Source of the DNA: Maribacter stanieri
Lineage (GTDB): Bacteria; Bacteroidota; Bacteroidia; Flavobacteriales; Flavobacteriaceae
Direction of reading: 5' to 3'
Length of the DNA stretch: 64,000 bases
Assembly: GCF_900112245.1 (NCBI RefSeq)
Contig: NZ_FOYX01000001.1
Location: 731,856 to 795,855 of the forward strand
In this document: piece after piece, positions 26,246 to 35,358 of the stretch
Position numbering within the stretch: position 1 is the first letter of the stretch
How the letters are laid out: each line of letters starts with the position of its first letter
Program-made: the position numbers and the translations under genes
The notes under the pieces: model-generated
Database searches by the model: none
Seen by the model: the letters and a program-made list of their open reading frames with translations, nothing else
What the model was told of the DNA's origin: nothing

Positions 26246-26950
26246 TTATTTTTTATGTTTTTTATCCCACCAAATATAAGCCCCAAAAGCAAGTAAACTA
26301 ATTACCGAACCCCACAGCAAACCCATTTTTAACTCATCTATACTTTTGCCGAAAATTGCAATAAACGCAGTTAAGGGGGCTATACCTACCAAGGTTGCAC
26401 CCATAAATTTCCAATACCCCATTCGTAGTAATCCGCCAACGAAACTAATGGCATCGTTAGATAAAAAAGGATTTAATCTTGTTACAATTACTGCCCAAAA
26501 TCCGTAGTCATCTAAAAAAGATGCTACCTTTTTCTCAGATTTCTTTCCAATAATGCGCTTTACAATGGTGTCTCCAAAGTAACTACCTATAAAATACCCA
26601 ACAGTAGAAGCCGCGTATACCGATGCAATGATTATAACACTACCCCAAATAGGTCCGTACGCCAAGACGGATACCACCATTAAAAGAATACTAGGCACTA
26701 CCAACAAAAACATTTGGGCAATCATAGCTAAAACCAATACTATAGGACCTAACCACCCAAAACCAGATACCCATTTTTGTACGCGCTCTTCATCATCACT
26801 AGTTAATACAGACCATGCCTCATCTAAAAATTCCTTTACTTCTGGTATTAAAAAGTAAGAAGTCACAATACCAAATACCAAAGCAATTGATATATATAAT
26901 GGCAGTTTGCTTTTCGTTGTCGAAGATGTATCGGAATAGTTTTTCGTCAT
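26246..26950 (-). CDS. TVP38/TMEM64-family membrane protein (DedA-like)
   Basis: A 234-residue protein with about five hydrophobic segments. The core includes SYFGDTIVKRIIGKK and VTRLNPFLSNDAISFVGGLL, the re-entrant-loop pattern of the SNARE-associated/VTT domain. These proteins sit in the inner membrane and are linked to lipid scrambling or transport in the wider superfamily. It begins 4 bases after the stop of the gene at 26955-27839, so the two form an operon. Confidence 0.85.
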   Translation of the reverse strand: MTKNYSDTSSTTKSKLPLYISIALVFGIVTSYFLIPEVKEFLDEAWSVLTSDDEERVQKWVSGFGWLGPIVLVLAMIAQMFLLVVPSILLMVVSVLAYGPIWGSVIIIASVYAASTVGYFIGSYFGDTIVKRIIGKKSEKKVASFLDDYGFWAVIVTRLNPFLSNDAISFVGGLLRMGYWKFMGATLVGIAPLTAFIAIFGKSIDELKMGLLWGSVISLLAFGAYIWWDKKHKK

Positions 26951-26954
26951 TGGC

Positions 26955-27839
26955 CTATAGCTGTAATTTTAACTTGGTGATAGTTCCTATACCATCTTTT
27001 TTGCCTTCACTAGAAATGTACAATGACCCGTCTTTCCCAAAGGTGATTCCCTCTGGTTGTGGAAATATATTTTTATCTAAACGATACCCTTTTTTAGCTG
27101 TTCCGTTTTCATCTAAAATCAATAATTTAGGTTTTGCCCCTTCTAACATATACATTTCCTTTGTTTGTGGATGAATGGCAATATCCGAAGGGCGAAAGTT
27201 TTTATACACTTTTTTTTCTCTAAAGTGCTTCAATACCTCATCATCCATTTCTAATTGCAGGACAGGATTATCTACTAATTTATAATCCTCTAAGGAAAAA
27301 GCATATACTCCTTTTCGATCATCCGAATCTATGTCACGATCTTTAGGTATTATCAATAATTGATGATTTGCTAAGTCTAGCTCAAGACTTTCCATATTGT
27401 TCTTTTCGTTGAATTTGGTTTTGTACGATGTTGTTTTTTTATCGGAATCTTGATACTTCTCAATAATGGTTATAGTACCATCACTCTCCAATACATAGGC
27501 GTCTTCACCTTCAATAGCCAAACCTTCATAATCGCCAGCGCCTCCAAATTCAATTTCTTTAACTACTTTTTTCTTATCAAGGTCATAGATAAATATGATT
27601 CCGTCTTCGTCTTGCACTGCAGCTATTTTATTTTCGCCTATCCAGGAAATACCAGATACTTCTCGTAGTTCTGATGGTAGCTCCCAACGACCAGAAATCT
27701 CATAAGCTACCTTATCTGCACCATCATAGGGCATCCAATCCCTAAAGTTCATGAAGAGGAACCCCATGCCTAAAACAATGGCAGCGATTGTCCAGAGTTT
27801 TATGGTTACCATATTCAATGTACTATTTGTAGTTTTCAT
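26955..27839 (-). CDS. SdiA-regulated-type beta-propeller protein, membrane anchored
   Basis: A 294-residue protein with one N-terminal helix (about residues 12-30) followed by a repeated beta-propeller. The stretches REVSGISWIGENKIAAVQDEDG, split over two blades, and FRPSDIAIHPQTKEMYML match the SdiA-regulated family (YjiK-like). It is likely periplasmic, anchored in the inner membrane. It is translated just before the TVP38-like gene. The function is unknown; YjiK-like proteins are predicted esterase- or phytase-like propellers. Confidence 0.8.
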   Translation of the reverse strand: MKTTNSTLNMVTIKLWTIAAIVLGMGFLFMNFRDWMPYDGADKVAYEISGRWELPSELREVSGISWIGENKIAAVQDEDGIIFIYDLDKKKVVKEIEFGGAGDYEGLAIEGEDAYVLESDGTITIIEKYQDSDKKTTSYKTKFNEKNNMESLELDLANHQLLIIPKDRDIDSDDRKGVYAFSLEDYKLVDNPVLQLEMDDEVLKHFREKKVYKNFRPSDIAIHPQTKEMYMLEGAKPKLLILDENGTAKKGYRLDKNIFPQPEGITFGKDGSLYISSEGKKDGIGTITKLKLQL

Positions 27840-27941
27840 AATTCCTTTATTTAAAACTATTTATATAAAAATAGCCTTCAAATCTGTAAAGAAATAGGAA
27901 CAAGTGTTTTCTAAAAGACTTTTACAAAAACCTTAACTTTT

Positions 27942-29207
27942 TTATGGAAATATTAAGGTGAACATGTGTTGTCCTTCAAATGAATACTGCAGTTGAAGAT
28001 GGTACTTATCTGCAATAGCCTTACTAATGGCAAGCCCTAATCCGGTTGAGCGACTATCTGCAGATGATTTTTTGAATCGCTTAAATAGATTGTCGGAATT
28101 TAATGCGCTATTGGTTCCATGATTTTTAATGGTTACCGAGTGCTCTTCTATACAAATGTCTACGGTCTTACCTGTTTCACCATGTAAAATGGCGTTTTTG
28201 ACAAAATTAGAAATCATGATAATTGCCAGATCTTTATTCATCATGCACGATACCGCTGCACTTGAATTTACATTTATACGCATATCTCTATGTTCGGCAA
28301 AATCAGCAAAATCATTTGTAATAGAATCGACAAGGGTATTAACATTTAAACGTTCCTCCTCTAAGTATTGTTTATTATCAATTTTAGAAAGCAATAATAA
28401 CGATTTATTCAGCCTAGTTAAACGAGTAAGGTTATCTAAAACCGCACCTATTTCTTGCGTTTGTAAGCCTGATAATTCATTCTTCTCCAGCAATAATTCT
28501 AACTTATTAATTGCAATGGCAAGTGGTGTCTGTAATTCGTGAGCGGCATTTTCTATAAATTCCTTTTGGGCAATGTAACTATCACGAGATTTCTCTGTTA
28601 ATCTTTCTACGCTTTCATTAAGTAGTTTAAACTCAACAATATCAGTAGGCTCTTGTTTTATTGGATCATCTTTTTCGATACGGAAACCCTTTAGTCGATC
28701 AATAAGTGTATAGAACGGTTTCCAAACTTTTTTCATGACCAAATTATTAAGAACCACAATACTCAGTATTAATAACAGATAAAGACCCACCAAATATTTA
28801 AACAGGTTCTCTATTTGGTCATCCTCTTCTACCATAGAGGTAATGAGCTTTATCTTATAGTGATTACCATCTTGCTCAAAGATACTTTCAAGTATACGTA
28901 TAGGCTCATATTCATCTTCATTCTGCATGTACATTAAAGTATCCCTATAACTATCTTTTAGCTTAGTATGACTATCAATTTCTGTCCTTTTTATGGTGTA
29001 ATTATTAACACCAAACTCATTATCATGTAATAAATCTGGGTCAACTTTTACTGCCCTTATAATAAGCTCTTTTTGGTTTTCCAATCCGTCATCTAAACTA
29101 TCGTACACCTCATCTAACATTGCAAAATAAAAAATAACCGCCCATATAGATATGAGTACGATCAGCAGTAATGCAAAGTATTTTGTAGAGTGGTTTAGAA
29201 GCTTCAT
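27942..29207 (-). CDS. Two-component sensor histidine kinase
   Basis: A 421-residue kinase. TM1 lies at about 10-30 and TM2 at 137-157, flanking a periplasmic sensor of about 105 residues. A linker leads to HisKA with His223 in AAHELQTPLA and to the ATPase domain (FVKNAILHG, STGLGLAISKAI). It follows its response regulator by 30 bases. The pair is divergent from a PepSY-like secreted protein, which suggests that the system controls or senses an envelope process. Confidence 0.92.
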   Translation of the reverse strand: MKLLNHSTKYFALLLIVLISIWAVIFYFAMLDEVYDSLDDGLENQKELIIRAVKVDPDLLHDNEFGVNNYTIKRTEIDSHTKLKDSYRDTLMYMQNEDEYEPIRILESIFEQDGNHYKIKLITSMVEEDDQIENLFKYLVGLYLLLILSIVVLNNLVMKKVWKPFYTLIDRLKGFRIEKDDPIKQEPTDIVEFKLLNESVERLTEKSRDSYIAQKEFIENAAHELQTPLAIAINKLELLLEKNELSGLQTQEIGAVLDNLTRLTRLNKSLLLLSKIDNKQYLEEERLNVNTLVDSITNDFADFAEHRDMRINVNSSAAVSCMMNKDLAIIMISNFVKNAILHGETGKTVDICIEEHSVTIKNHGTNSALNSDNLFKRFKKSSADSRSTGLGLAISKAIADKYHLQLQYSFEGQHMFTLIFP

Positions 29208-29237
29208 AATATTCGAAAAATTGTTCTGTCAAGTATG

Positions 29238-29915
29238 TTACACTACTTGTAATTTATAACCTACACCATATACTGCCTCTATTTCTATGGTGGCAGTAGC
29301 ATCTGTAAGTTTTTTGCGCAGGTTTTTAATTTGCGAATAGATAAAATCGAAACTATCGGCTTGATCAATGTGGTCTCCCCACACATGTTCAGCTAAAGCT
29401 GTTTTGGTAACTAAACGGGTTTTATTAGAAATCATATACAAGAGTACGTCATACTCTTTGCGATTAAGTGTCACTTCTTTATCATTTATATGAACACTTC
29501 TATTTTCTGGGTTTATGCTAACGTTGCCTATTTCAATGAGCTTGTTACCATCAAAACTTCTACGACGAACAATAGCTTTTACACGCGCATGTAGTTCTGC
29601 CATATGAAAAGGTTTGGGCAGGTAATCATCTGCACCTAAATTAAGCCCTTTTATACGGTCATCTAAAGAATCTTTGGCTGATACAATGATTACTCCATCA
29701 TCCTTACCTAGTTGCTTCAATTGCTTTAAAAGCTCCAGTCCATTTCCATCAGGCAACGTAATATCCAACAAAACACAATCGTAATCATATACACCTATTT
29801 TAGTACTGGCTTTCTTATAATCAGAAGCGGTCTCTACCGTATAATACTCGCGCTCTAAAGTCTGCCGCATATTCTCTAACATCTCTGGCTCGTCTTCTAT
29901 AATTAGAATTTTCAT
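29238..29915 (-). CDS. OmpR-family response regulator
   Basis: A 225-residue regulator with a receiver domain (Glu7-Asp8, phosphoacceptor Asp51 in VLLDITLPDGNG, Lys in the IIVSAKDS segment) and a winged helix (NRKEYDVLLYMISNKTRLV, FIYSQIKNLRKKL). It is the first gene of a two-gene operon with the kinase. A long imperfect inverted repeat (29950-30024) lies between it and the divergent PepSY-like gene. Confidence 0.93.
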   Translation of the reverse strand: MKILIIEDEPEMLENMRQTLEREYYTVETASDYKKASTKIGVYDYDCVLLDITLPDGNGLELLKQLKQLGKDDGVIIVSAKDSLDDRIKGLNLGADDYLPKPFHMAELHARVKAIVRRRSFDGNKLIEIGNVSINPENRSVHINDKEVTLNRKEYDVLLYMISNKTRLVTKTALAEHVWGDHIDQADSFDFIYSQIKNLRKKLTDATATIEIEAVYGVGYKLQVV

Positions 29916-29949
29916 GACACTATAGTTTGCAACAACAATATAGTAGAAT

Positions 29950-30024
29950 TCTAGAAAGAAATGGGAATCGTAAGCCTATGTTACTGACTCTAAAAAAATA
30001 ACGGTATTCCCAATTCCTTCTAGA
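29950..30024. repeat. Imperfect inverted repeat in a divergent promoter region
   Basis: The arms 29950-29968 and 30006-30024 are 19 bases each and complementary except at two positions, separated by 37 bases. They lie between the OmpR-type regulator and the PepSY-like gene. They could be regulator sites or a structured leader. Confidence 0.55.
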
Positions 30025-30066
30025 TTTGGTCTGTTTCTTTGAAGCGAATTTAAAAATTAACTGATA

Positions 30067-30513
30067 ATGAAAAATAAGAATTTAATAGCGGTAGTATTAA
30101 CCGTACTTGGAACATTTACCGTTTTTGCACAGGACATTGATCCAAATACCGTACCTACAAATTTAAGACAGAGTTTTGAACAGCATTATCCTCAGGCAAG
30201 TGATGTGGAGTGGGAGTTAGACGGACAGTCATACAAGGTTGAATTTGACCATAATAGACTGGAGCATGAAATATGGTATGCTACGGATGGAAAAGCTACT
30301 AGAGCGGAACATGAAATTACCGAAGCAGATTTACCACAGGCCATTACATCTGTAATAGCCAGAAACTATGTCGGATACAAAGTAGATTCTGTCGAAAAAA
30401 CTACCGTAAACGGGTCTACTACTTATGATGTAGAGCTTGAAAAAGGATGGAATGATGAAAAGGATGTTGTCTTTAATGAAAGCGGAAAAGTACTTAGCGA
30501 AATGATTGATTAA
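30067..30513 (+). CDS. PepSY-like periplasmic protein
   Basis: A 148-residue secreted protein with a signal peptide (cleavage near FAQ-DIDPN) and two repeats of the PepSY-like (DUF2874) type: LRQSFEQHYPQASDVEWELDG, split by strands, and ITSVIARNYVGYKVDSVEK. Such proteins are periplasmic and often neighbour two-component systems, whose kinase they may modulate. It is divergent from one here and ends at a good terminator. Confidence 0.82.
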   Translation: MKNKNLIAVVLTVLGTFTVFAQDIDPNTVPTNLRQSFEQHYPQASDVEWELDGQSYKVEFDHNRLEHEIWYATDGKATRAEHEITEADLPQAITSVIARNYVGYKVDSVEKTTVNGSTTYDVELEKGWNDEKDVVFNESGKVLSEMID

Positions 30514-30542
30514 TGTTTCTTTGATTGGGAGATGTGGGAAAG

Positions 30543-30570
30543 GCCGGAACTTAGTTTTCGGCTTTTTTTT
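30543..30570 (+). terminator. Rho-independent terminator after the PepSY-like gene
   Basis: A stem of GCCGGAA (30543-30549) with TTTCGGC (30556-30562), including one G-T pair, is followed by eight T residues. Confidence 0.8.
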
Positions 30571-30596
30571 GTTTCAATTTCTAGAAATATTTACTG

Positions 30597-31175
30597 CTAA
30601 TCACCTTGTTTTTTTATTAGTAAATCATCTAACAATGTTCTTACTTTTTTACTGTTCCAATCTGCTGCACCGGTTTCTTTAATGATAATATTTCCTTTAC
30701 CGTCAATAACATAATTTGTGGGTATGCTATTTTCTTGCAACACCTCTGGAGCTTGCATTTGCGGAAAATAGATTGGAAGGTCATAACCTTTTTTCGTAAT
30801 AAAGCGCTGTACCTTTTCTGGTGCTTCTTGGGTCAACAACATAAAATTAACCTTGTCTCCATAATTAGTATACAAATCTTGAATTCCTGGTAGTTCTGCA
30901 ATACAAGGCGGACACCAAGTTGCCCAATAACTAATAAATGTAACTTCTCCTTTTCCTACCGATATGCTTTTAGCTTCACCCTCCATATCTACAACAGTAT
31001 ATTGAAACGGAGTTACTTGATTTTGGTCTTCTACATCTTCTACGGTTGGCGACCAAATTGCAACTTTCAATTTGTTTACTGCAACCTGAATGGGTGTTCT
31101 CGTCTGCGGTATGAATAGCAGAACTATGAACACTACAAAAATGATATCGCTGATTTTAAACTTTCGTTTTTTCAT
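30597..31175 (-). CDS. TlpA/ResA-like membrane-anchored thioredoxin
   Basis: A 192-residue protein with one N-terminal anchor helix (about 10-23) and a thioredoxin fold carrying the redox pair C88-P-P-C91 in WATWCPPCIAELPG. The fold faces the periplasm, and family members reduce disulfides, for example for cytochrome maturation. It converges with the PepSY-like gene. The closest genes upstream on the same strand are small membrane proteins, so a shared transcript cannot be excluded. Confidence 0.88.
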   Translation of the reverse strand: MKKRKFKISDIIFVVFIVLLFIPQTRTPIQVAVNKLKVAIWSPTVEDVEDQNQVTPFQYTVVDMEGEAKSISVGKGEVTFISYWATWCPPCIAELPGIQDLYTNYGDKVNFMLLTQEAPEKVQRFITKKGYDLPIYFPQMQAPEVLQENSIPTNYVIDGKGNIIIKETGAADWNSKKVRTLLDDLLIKKQGD

Positions 31176-31283
31176 GTGAAGTCTGAGTCGAGAAATAAGG
31201 CTATTCTTTACAATTGTATTTTATTGTCTCTTTTACATTACAAAAAGGTTTGAAATGTTCAATTTGTTCAAATTATACGACAC

Positions 31284-31472
31284 TTAAGCCTTTCTCTTTT
31301 CTTTCAAATATCCGTTTAACATTATTCCGAATAAAGCAACCCATAGTAAGCGAAAGAACCAAATATTCATTTCAAAACCGAAAAATTCACCTGTATCACT
31401 CGTTGTGAAAAAGCTATACACAATCTCAATTAATGCTATTACCATTCCAATAATGGAAAATACTTTTCTCAT
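31284..31472 (-). CDS. Small membrane protein (62 residues)
   Basis: Two hydrophobic segments (about 4-22 and 37-54) are separated by a short polar loop (TTSDTGEFFGF), ending in a basic tail (LKEKRKA). It is 40 bases downstream of the 80-residue membrane protein gene. No family is recognised. The helix-loop-helix and positive-tail pattern supports a real gene. Confidence 0.55.
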   Translation of the reverse strand: MRKVFSIIGMVIALIEIVYSFFTTSDTGEFFGFEMNIWFFRLLWVALFGIMLNGYLKEKRKA

Positions 31473-31512
31473 CTTTTTGATTTTAAATTAATATCCGACT
31501 AAAACTTAACAC

Positions 31513-31755
31513 CTACTTTCTAGAATCTAATTCCTTTTTCAAGGCTTTCATGTTCTTTATATTCAACGGGATTATAGCTGATAATGCCAAAGGAACGGCT
31601 AATAACGGAGTAATACCATCTTGAAAGGAAACATAGATAAAGAAAAGTAATATTCCGCCCAAAACGATAGACAAAAGCCAAACCATAGTCTTAGCTGCGG
31701 TATGTTTCTTAATTAATTCTTTAGTGCTGAGTTTAGATAATGATGTCTGATTCAT
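31513..31755 (-). CDS. Small two-helix membrane protein (80 residues)
   Basis: The N-terminal SKLSTKELIKKHTAAKTM is followed by two membrane helices (about 24-43 and 49-65) and a basic end (NMKALKKELDSRK). Flavobacterial homologues with this layout are often labelled redox-active disulfide protein 2, but this one contains no Cys, so that label should not be taken as a function. It lies upstream of another small membrane protein on the same strand. Confidence 0.65.
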   Translation of the reverse strand: MNQTSLSKLSTKELIKKHTAAKTMVWLLSIVLGGILLFFIYVSFQDGITPLLAVPLALSAIIPLNIKNMKALKKELDSRK

Positions 31756-31825
31756 GTGCCTTTAATTAAAATAATTTCACCAGTTTCCCTTTTCATAGGT
31801 TAGTGCTATAGCTTTCTTTTAAAAT

Positions 31826-32359
31826 TTATTTGCAGTTCGCTTGTGTTGCCTTATTCCTCCATTGAATCCAGTATTCTTGTAAGCCTTCTGGTGTGGTTTT
31901 CAAATCACTAATATGCAGTTCATCGTCAGGTAGTAAAACATTGCTTAATTCTTTCTTTCTAATCGCTAATAACGGGGCATGGTTCCAATCGCCCACATGG
32001 TCAAAAGAAGTAAAGGCATCGCATGGTTCGGTAACTGAAATAAAAGGAATTAGCAGTTTATGGGTAACCATACCTGAGCCCATACCCAATGTGGTCATTT
32101 TAATACTAGCAAAATCAACCTTGGTATATAAGCCCTTGTTATAGTATTCTTTTAATTTATCGCCAACTTTATGCGACATAGTGTTGGAGAACTGATGGGC
32201 AACATCAGATCCGTTTATAAATTCCGATCCATAATACGTGCCCTTACAACCATTTTCATCACATTCAATAGTAGTAGTGTTTGTATCATTAGCCAGACCA
32301 TAAACCGTAGTTGGTAAGCAGCTTAAAATAAAGGGTAACAATAAATAATATCGTAACAT
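31826..32359 (-). CDS. Secreted protein of unknown function (177 residues)
   Basis: A signal peptide (about 1-22) precedes a mature region with four Cys (IECDENGCKGTYYG, VTEPCDAF and the last residues QANCK), which may form disulfides in the periplasm. The TYYGSEFINGSDVAHQFSN segment is Gly- and aromatic-rich. No family is recognised. It follows a small HTH-like gene by 29 bases on the same strand. Confidence 0.65.
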   Translation of the reverse strand: MLRYYLLLPFILSCLPTTVYGLANDTNTTTIECDENGCKGTYYGSEFINGSDVAHQFSNTMSHKVGDKLKEYYNKGLYTKVDFASIKMTTLGMGSGMVTHKLLIPFISVTEPCDAFTSFDHVGDWNHAPLLAIRKKELSNVLLPDDELHISDLKTTPEGLQEYWIQWRNKATQANCK

Positions 32360-32388
32360 AGAAATCCATTACTTAAGCTTCATTAATA

Positions 32389-32661
32389 CTATTGCTCGTT
32401 CTCTTCTTCTTTAGACTTATTGTATTTAGTAAACTCTACCTTTTTATCTTCCAAAATTTTATAAAAGCGTCGGTGAGATATTTTAAGGTCTTTCGTTATT
32501 TGAGCTACCTTTTTCTTTTTCTTCTTGTACAGTTTAATCTCTGCAGTTACTGCCTTATTAAAATAATAGTTGTGCAGGGCATCCACAACCTCTAGTTCTG
32601 TCTTATTACTTGAATTTACAAGGTGGTCTATTTCAGATTTTATATTTTGTAAGCCTTTCAT
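32389..32661 (-). CDS. Small basic helix-turn-helix-like protein (90 residues)
   Basis: A helical, very basic protein. The middle carries a poly-Lys run (YKKKKKKVAQ), followed by a short HTH-like unit ITKDLKISHRRFYKILED. This resembles a minimal DNA-binding protein, but no family is recognised and RNA or nucleic-acid binding in general is possible. It starts 8 bases after the stop of the 58-residue gene upstream, so the two are probably co-translated. Confidence 0.6.
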   Translation of the reverse strand: MKGLQNIKSEIDHLVNSSNKTELEVVDALHNYYFNKAVTAEIKLYKKKKKKVAQITKDLKISHRRFYKILEDKKVEFTKYNKSKEEENEQ

Positions 32662-32669
32662 TTCTTTGG

Positions 32670-32846
32670 TTATTTTTCGGGCACAGGATCCGTGAACCTT
32701 TGTGTAAGATCGGCGTACTTTTCTAAATCTTCTAGGGAATGATTTCCATAATCATTGACAACATTGAATTTCACATTGTTGTTTGCTAAGAAAGTGGCTA
32801 CTCTTTCTAATTCTTCTGGGGAACCTTTAATTTCAATCTTTGCCAT
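32670..32846 (-). CDS. Short acidic protein (58 residues)
   Basis: Minus-strand reading from ATG 32846 gives 58 residues beginning MAKIEIKGSPEELERVATFL and ending in RFTDPVPEK. The pattern of a beta strand, a helix and a strand (KFNVVNDYG), followed by an acidic helix (SLEDLEKYADL), looks like a folded coding product. It is 8 bases upstream of the basic 90-residue HTH-like gene. The acidic-plus-basic small pair recalls antitoxin/toxin or regulator pairs, but there is no direct evidence for that. Confidence 0.6.
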   Translation of the reverse strand: MAKIEIKGSPEELERVATFLANNNVKFNVVNDYGNHSLEDLEKYADLTQRFTDPVPEK

Positions 32847-33075
32847 TATTTACAAATGCATTTAGTTTAGTGTTTGCCTAATTTAACATTATTCTTTTGA
32901 ATATGGGCAAGGCAGAGCCCAACCAATAGGTCTACCTCTTAAAGTTAATTCTTTTTTTAAGTTCCTTTCTACCACACTATCAATTCTATATGTTTTATTA
33001 AAATGGTTGAATTATTTTTTCTTGTATTGTGGTAACGGCTTGGTAAATCAGATTCTTTTACAAAACTATCTAAAC

Positions 33076-33101
33076 AAAAAAAGCAGCCCAAAGGCTGCTT
33101 T
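33076..33101 (-). terminator. Terminator after the lipoprotein gene
   Basis: The stem AAGCAGCC (33081-33088) and GGCTGCTT (33093-33100) with a CAAA loop is preceded on the plus strand by an A run, giving a T tract on the minus strand. It lies 28 bases after the stop of the gene at 33129. Confidence 0.75.
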
Positions 33102-33128
33102 TATATTATTCAAAAAATATCATTATTC

Positions 33129-33890
33129 TTAGTCACCGTAATAGGTAAACGTGGTTAAGTACGTTACGTTATCGCCACCATCTGCAGATACTGAAGAAAC
33201 AGTTGCCGCTGTTGGATAATCGCCATCATAAGTATAAGACAGATTTATAGTGTATTCAATTTCACCTTCTGCGTTTTTATATACTATTTGAGATGGGTTG
33301 TTGTTTGGGAATAATGCTTTTGCCCTTACAATTTCTTCTGCCTGCGGTGCCGCTGCAAAGTTTAATTTAATTTGATCCAAGACATCGATCATACCTGCAG
33401 CCTCAGCTGTTTTGTAAAACGGATTCGGTTTGTTGTCATAAGAGATTTCTGCCGTATAATACACCACTTCTTCTTCCCCGGTCATATAATCATAATCGTA
33501 CTCAATAAACTGCAACACAGATGGGTTTCCGTTCTCATCATACTCTTCTATTTGTCCGGTTTCAAAAGCATCATACGGAGATTCGTATAATTCTTCTACG
33601 TTTCCATTGTCTCCGTTACCGGTTACATTACTTAGGTTTCCATCTTCATACGTGAAATTGGTAGTTTCGGTTCCGTCGAAAATAGAGGTCAATCGTAAAT
33701 CTCCGTTATAAGAAAATAAAATGTTATTACTCTCATCTGGATCTTCAACAGACGTAACATCAATAGAAGTAATTAGCTTTGTTTCTACATTTCCGTTTAC
33801 ATCTTCAAATTCTTCTGAAGTAGACTTCTCACAGCTAAAATTTATAACTGCAATCGATGATAATAATAGTAGGTGATTAATTCGTTTCAT
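33129..33890 (-). CDS. Lipoprotein of unknown function, rich in beta strands
   Basis: A 253-residue protein with a lipobox (VINFSC, Cys20), so it should be lipid-anchored. The mature part has short repeated strands of the YDxxGxL/YxYDGD type (ILFSYNGDLRLTSIF, FTYEDGNLSNVTG, LSYTYDGDYPTAATV), reminiscent of the YD-like repeat lipoproteins of Bacteroidota. It is acidic. Function unknown. It has its own terminator. Confidence 0.72.
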   Translation of the reverse strand: MKRINHLLLLSSIAVINFSCEKSTSEEFEDVNGNVETKLITSIDVTSVEDPDESNNILFSYNGDLRLTSIFDGTETTNFTYEDGNLSNVTGNGDNGNVEELYESPYDAFETGQIEEYDENGNPSVLQFIEYDYDYMTGEEEVVYYTAEISYDNKPNPFYKTAEAAGMIDVLDQIKLNFAAAPQAEEIVRAKALFPNNNPSQIVYKNAEGEIEYTINLSYTYDGDYPTAATVSSVSADGGDNVTYLTTFTYYGD

Positions 33891-34228
33891 AGGTAAATTT
33901 TGGTTTTAATTTATTTGTTAGGTCTATACTTAACACATGTATTTTATAAATATTGCACGTGCCTTTATTACGGATTTCCGTAATATTTAGAACAAGTCAA
34001 CCGCTATGGGATTTGTAGGAATATTTTGATGTAAATCTTTCTTGAAATTTTAAAAATGGCAACTATTTCTTAACATCCAATATTACATAAAACAGATACT
34101 TTGTGAGATACCTTAATTCCCTGTTAAACTTTAAAACAACAGGGGGCACCTACTATTATAATTCTTATTTTTAGTTAAGATACATGGTTCATGTATCACC
34201 AAACCAACAAACTTAAATCAACAACAAC
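33891..34228. other. Divergent intergenic region with a short perfect inverted repeat
   Basis: A 338-base region between the lipoprotein gene (minus) and the DUF1080 gene (plus), so it should hold both promoters. The only clear structure is GATACATG-GTT-CATGTATC at 34179-34197, 32 bases before the DUF1080 start. No coding frame was seen. Confidence 0.5.
34179..34197. promoter_or_regulatory. Perfect 8-bp inverted repeat before the DUF1080 gene
   Basis: GATACATG and CATGTATC are separated by GTT. The position, 32-50 bases before the start codon, fits an operator for a dimeric regulator, but no second copy was found in the window. Confidence 0.35.
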
Positions 34229-35254
34229 ATGAAAAAATTACCAGTTTTCCTCATGGTCTTTTTATGCACCATAACTTCTTCAATTGCAAAAACTACAGAT
34301 GTACTCCCCGAACCTGAAAACACCTTTATTGGCACTTGGACCATAGATGTCGTCGGTGGCGGTGTCGCTTGGCTAAAAGTGCATGAAGACCAAGGCGTTT
34401 TAGATGGAGAATTATTATGGATAGGAGGCAGTGTGCTTCCAATATCCGATGTGTATTTGGTAAATGAGAATACTTTGATCGTTACCCGTACTTCTGATGA
34501 AAAGCTTAAAACAACTTCAGGAAATGAACGCACACACACCAGAACATGGACAATGCGCATTACCAAAATAAATGAAGCCATTGCTGGTACCATGACCGGA
34601 CCTGCTTGGGGAAAAACAGGCGAAAACATAAGTTATTTTACAGGTTCCCGTATGCCTGCTGTTGGTCATGCACCTAATTTGAAAGCATTAAAATATGGAA
34701 AGTCTATAAAGTTATTTAACGGAAAAGACTTGACCGGATGGAGAACCATTGACCCAAAAAGCCCGAACGGATTTAAAGTGGTAAACGGAACCATGCAAAA
34801 TAACCCGGTACAACCTGAAAATGGAGAGCACATTTATTATGGAAACCTACGTACCGACCAAGAATTTGAAGATTTTAATCTAAAATTAGAGGTTAATGTA
34901 CCTAAAGGAAATAATAGCGGTGTTTACCTTAAAGGGTTATATGAAATACAAGTTGTGGACTCTTACGGTCTAGAGTTAGACAGTCATAATATGGGAGCAT
35001 TATATAGTCGTGTTACTCCAAGTGAAAATGCGGAAAAACCTGCAGGCGAATGGCAAACCCTAGATATTACCCTTGTAGACCGTCATGTAACGGTTATTTT
35101 AAATGGAAAAAAGATAATTGACAATGCTGCCGTTGAAGGTCCTACTGGTGGGGCAATCAGTTCTGATGTATTTGCTCCGGGTCCTATTTACTTACAGGGC
35201 GACCACGGTAATGTAGCTTATAGAAATATTGTATTGACGCCAATACAAAAATAA
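34229..35254 (+). CDS. Secreted DUF1080 (3-keto-disaccharide hydrolase-type) protein
   Basis: A 341-residue protein with a signal peptide (about 1-20). Residues about 28-145 form a small beta-rich module, and about 148-340 a DUF1080 domain (IKLFNGKDLTGWRTID, NSGVYLKGLYEIQVVDSYG, GPIYLQGDHGNVAYRNI), a jelly-roll fold related to concanavalin-like lectins. Family members act on 3-keto sugars or bind glycans in the periplasm. It heads a trio with a sorbosone-dehydrogenase-like lipoprotein and a DUF3500 protein. Confidence 0.85.
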   Translation: MKKLPVFLMVFLCTITSSIAKTTDVLPEPENTFIGTWTIDVVGGGVAWLKVHEDQGVLDGELLWIGGSVLPISDVYLVNENTLIVTRTSDEKLKTTSGNERTHTRTWTMRITKINEAIAGTMTGPAWGKTGENISYFTGSRMPAVGHAPNLKALKYGKSIKLFNGKDLTGWRTIDPKSPNGFKVVNGTMQNNPVQPENGEHIYYGNLRTDQEFEDFNLKLEVNVPKGNNSGVYLKGLYEIQVVDSYGLELDSHNMGALYSRVTPSENAEKPAGEWQTLDITLVDRHVTVILNGKKIIDNAAVEGPTGGAISSDVFAPGPIYLQGDHGNVAYRNIVLTPIQK

Positions 35255-35358
35255 CTCGTCTAGAATACAGAAAACACTCAATAATGACATCGTTATATAA
35301 CAGTGTCATTATTTTCTGTGGTTTTAGATGTCACATAACAACTTATTAAAATCAACCT

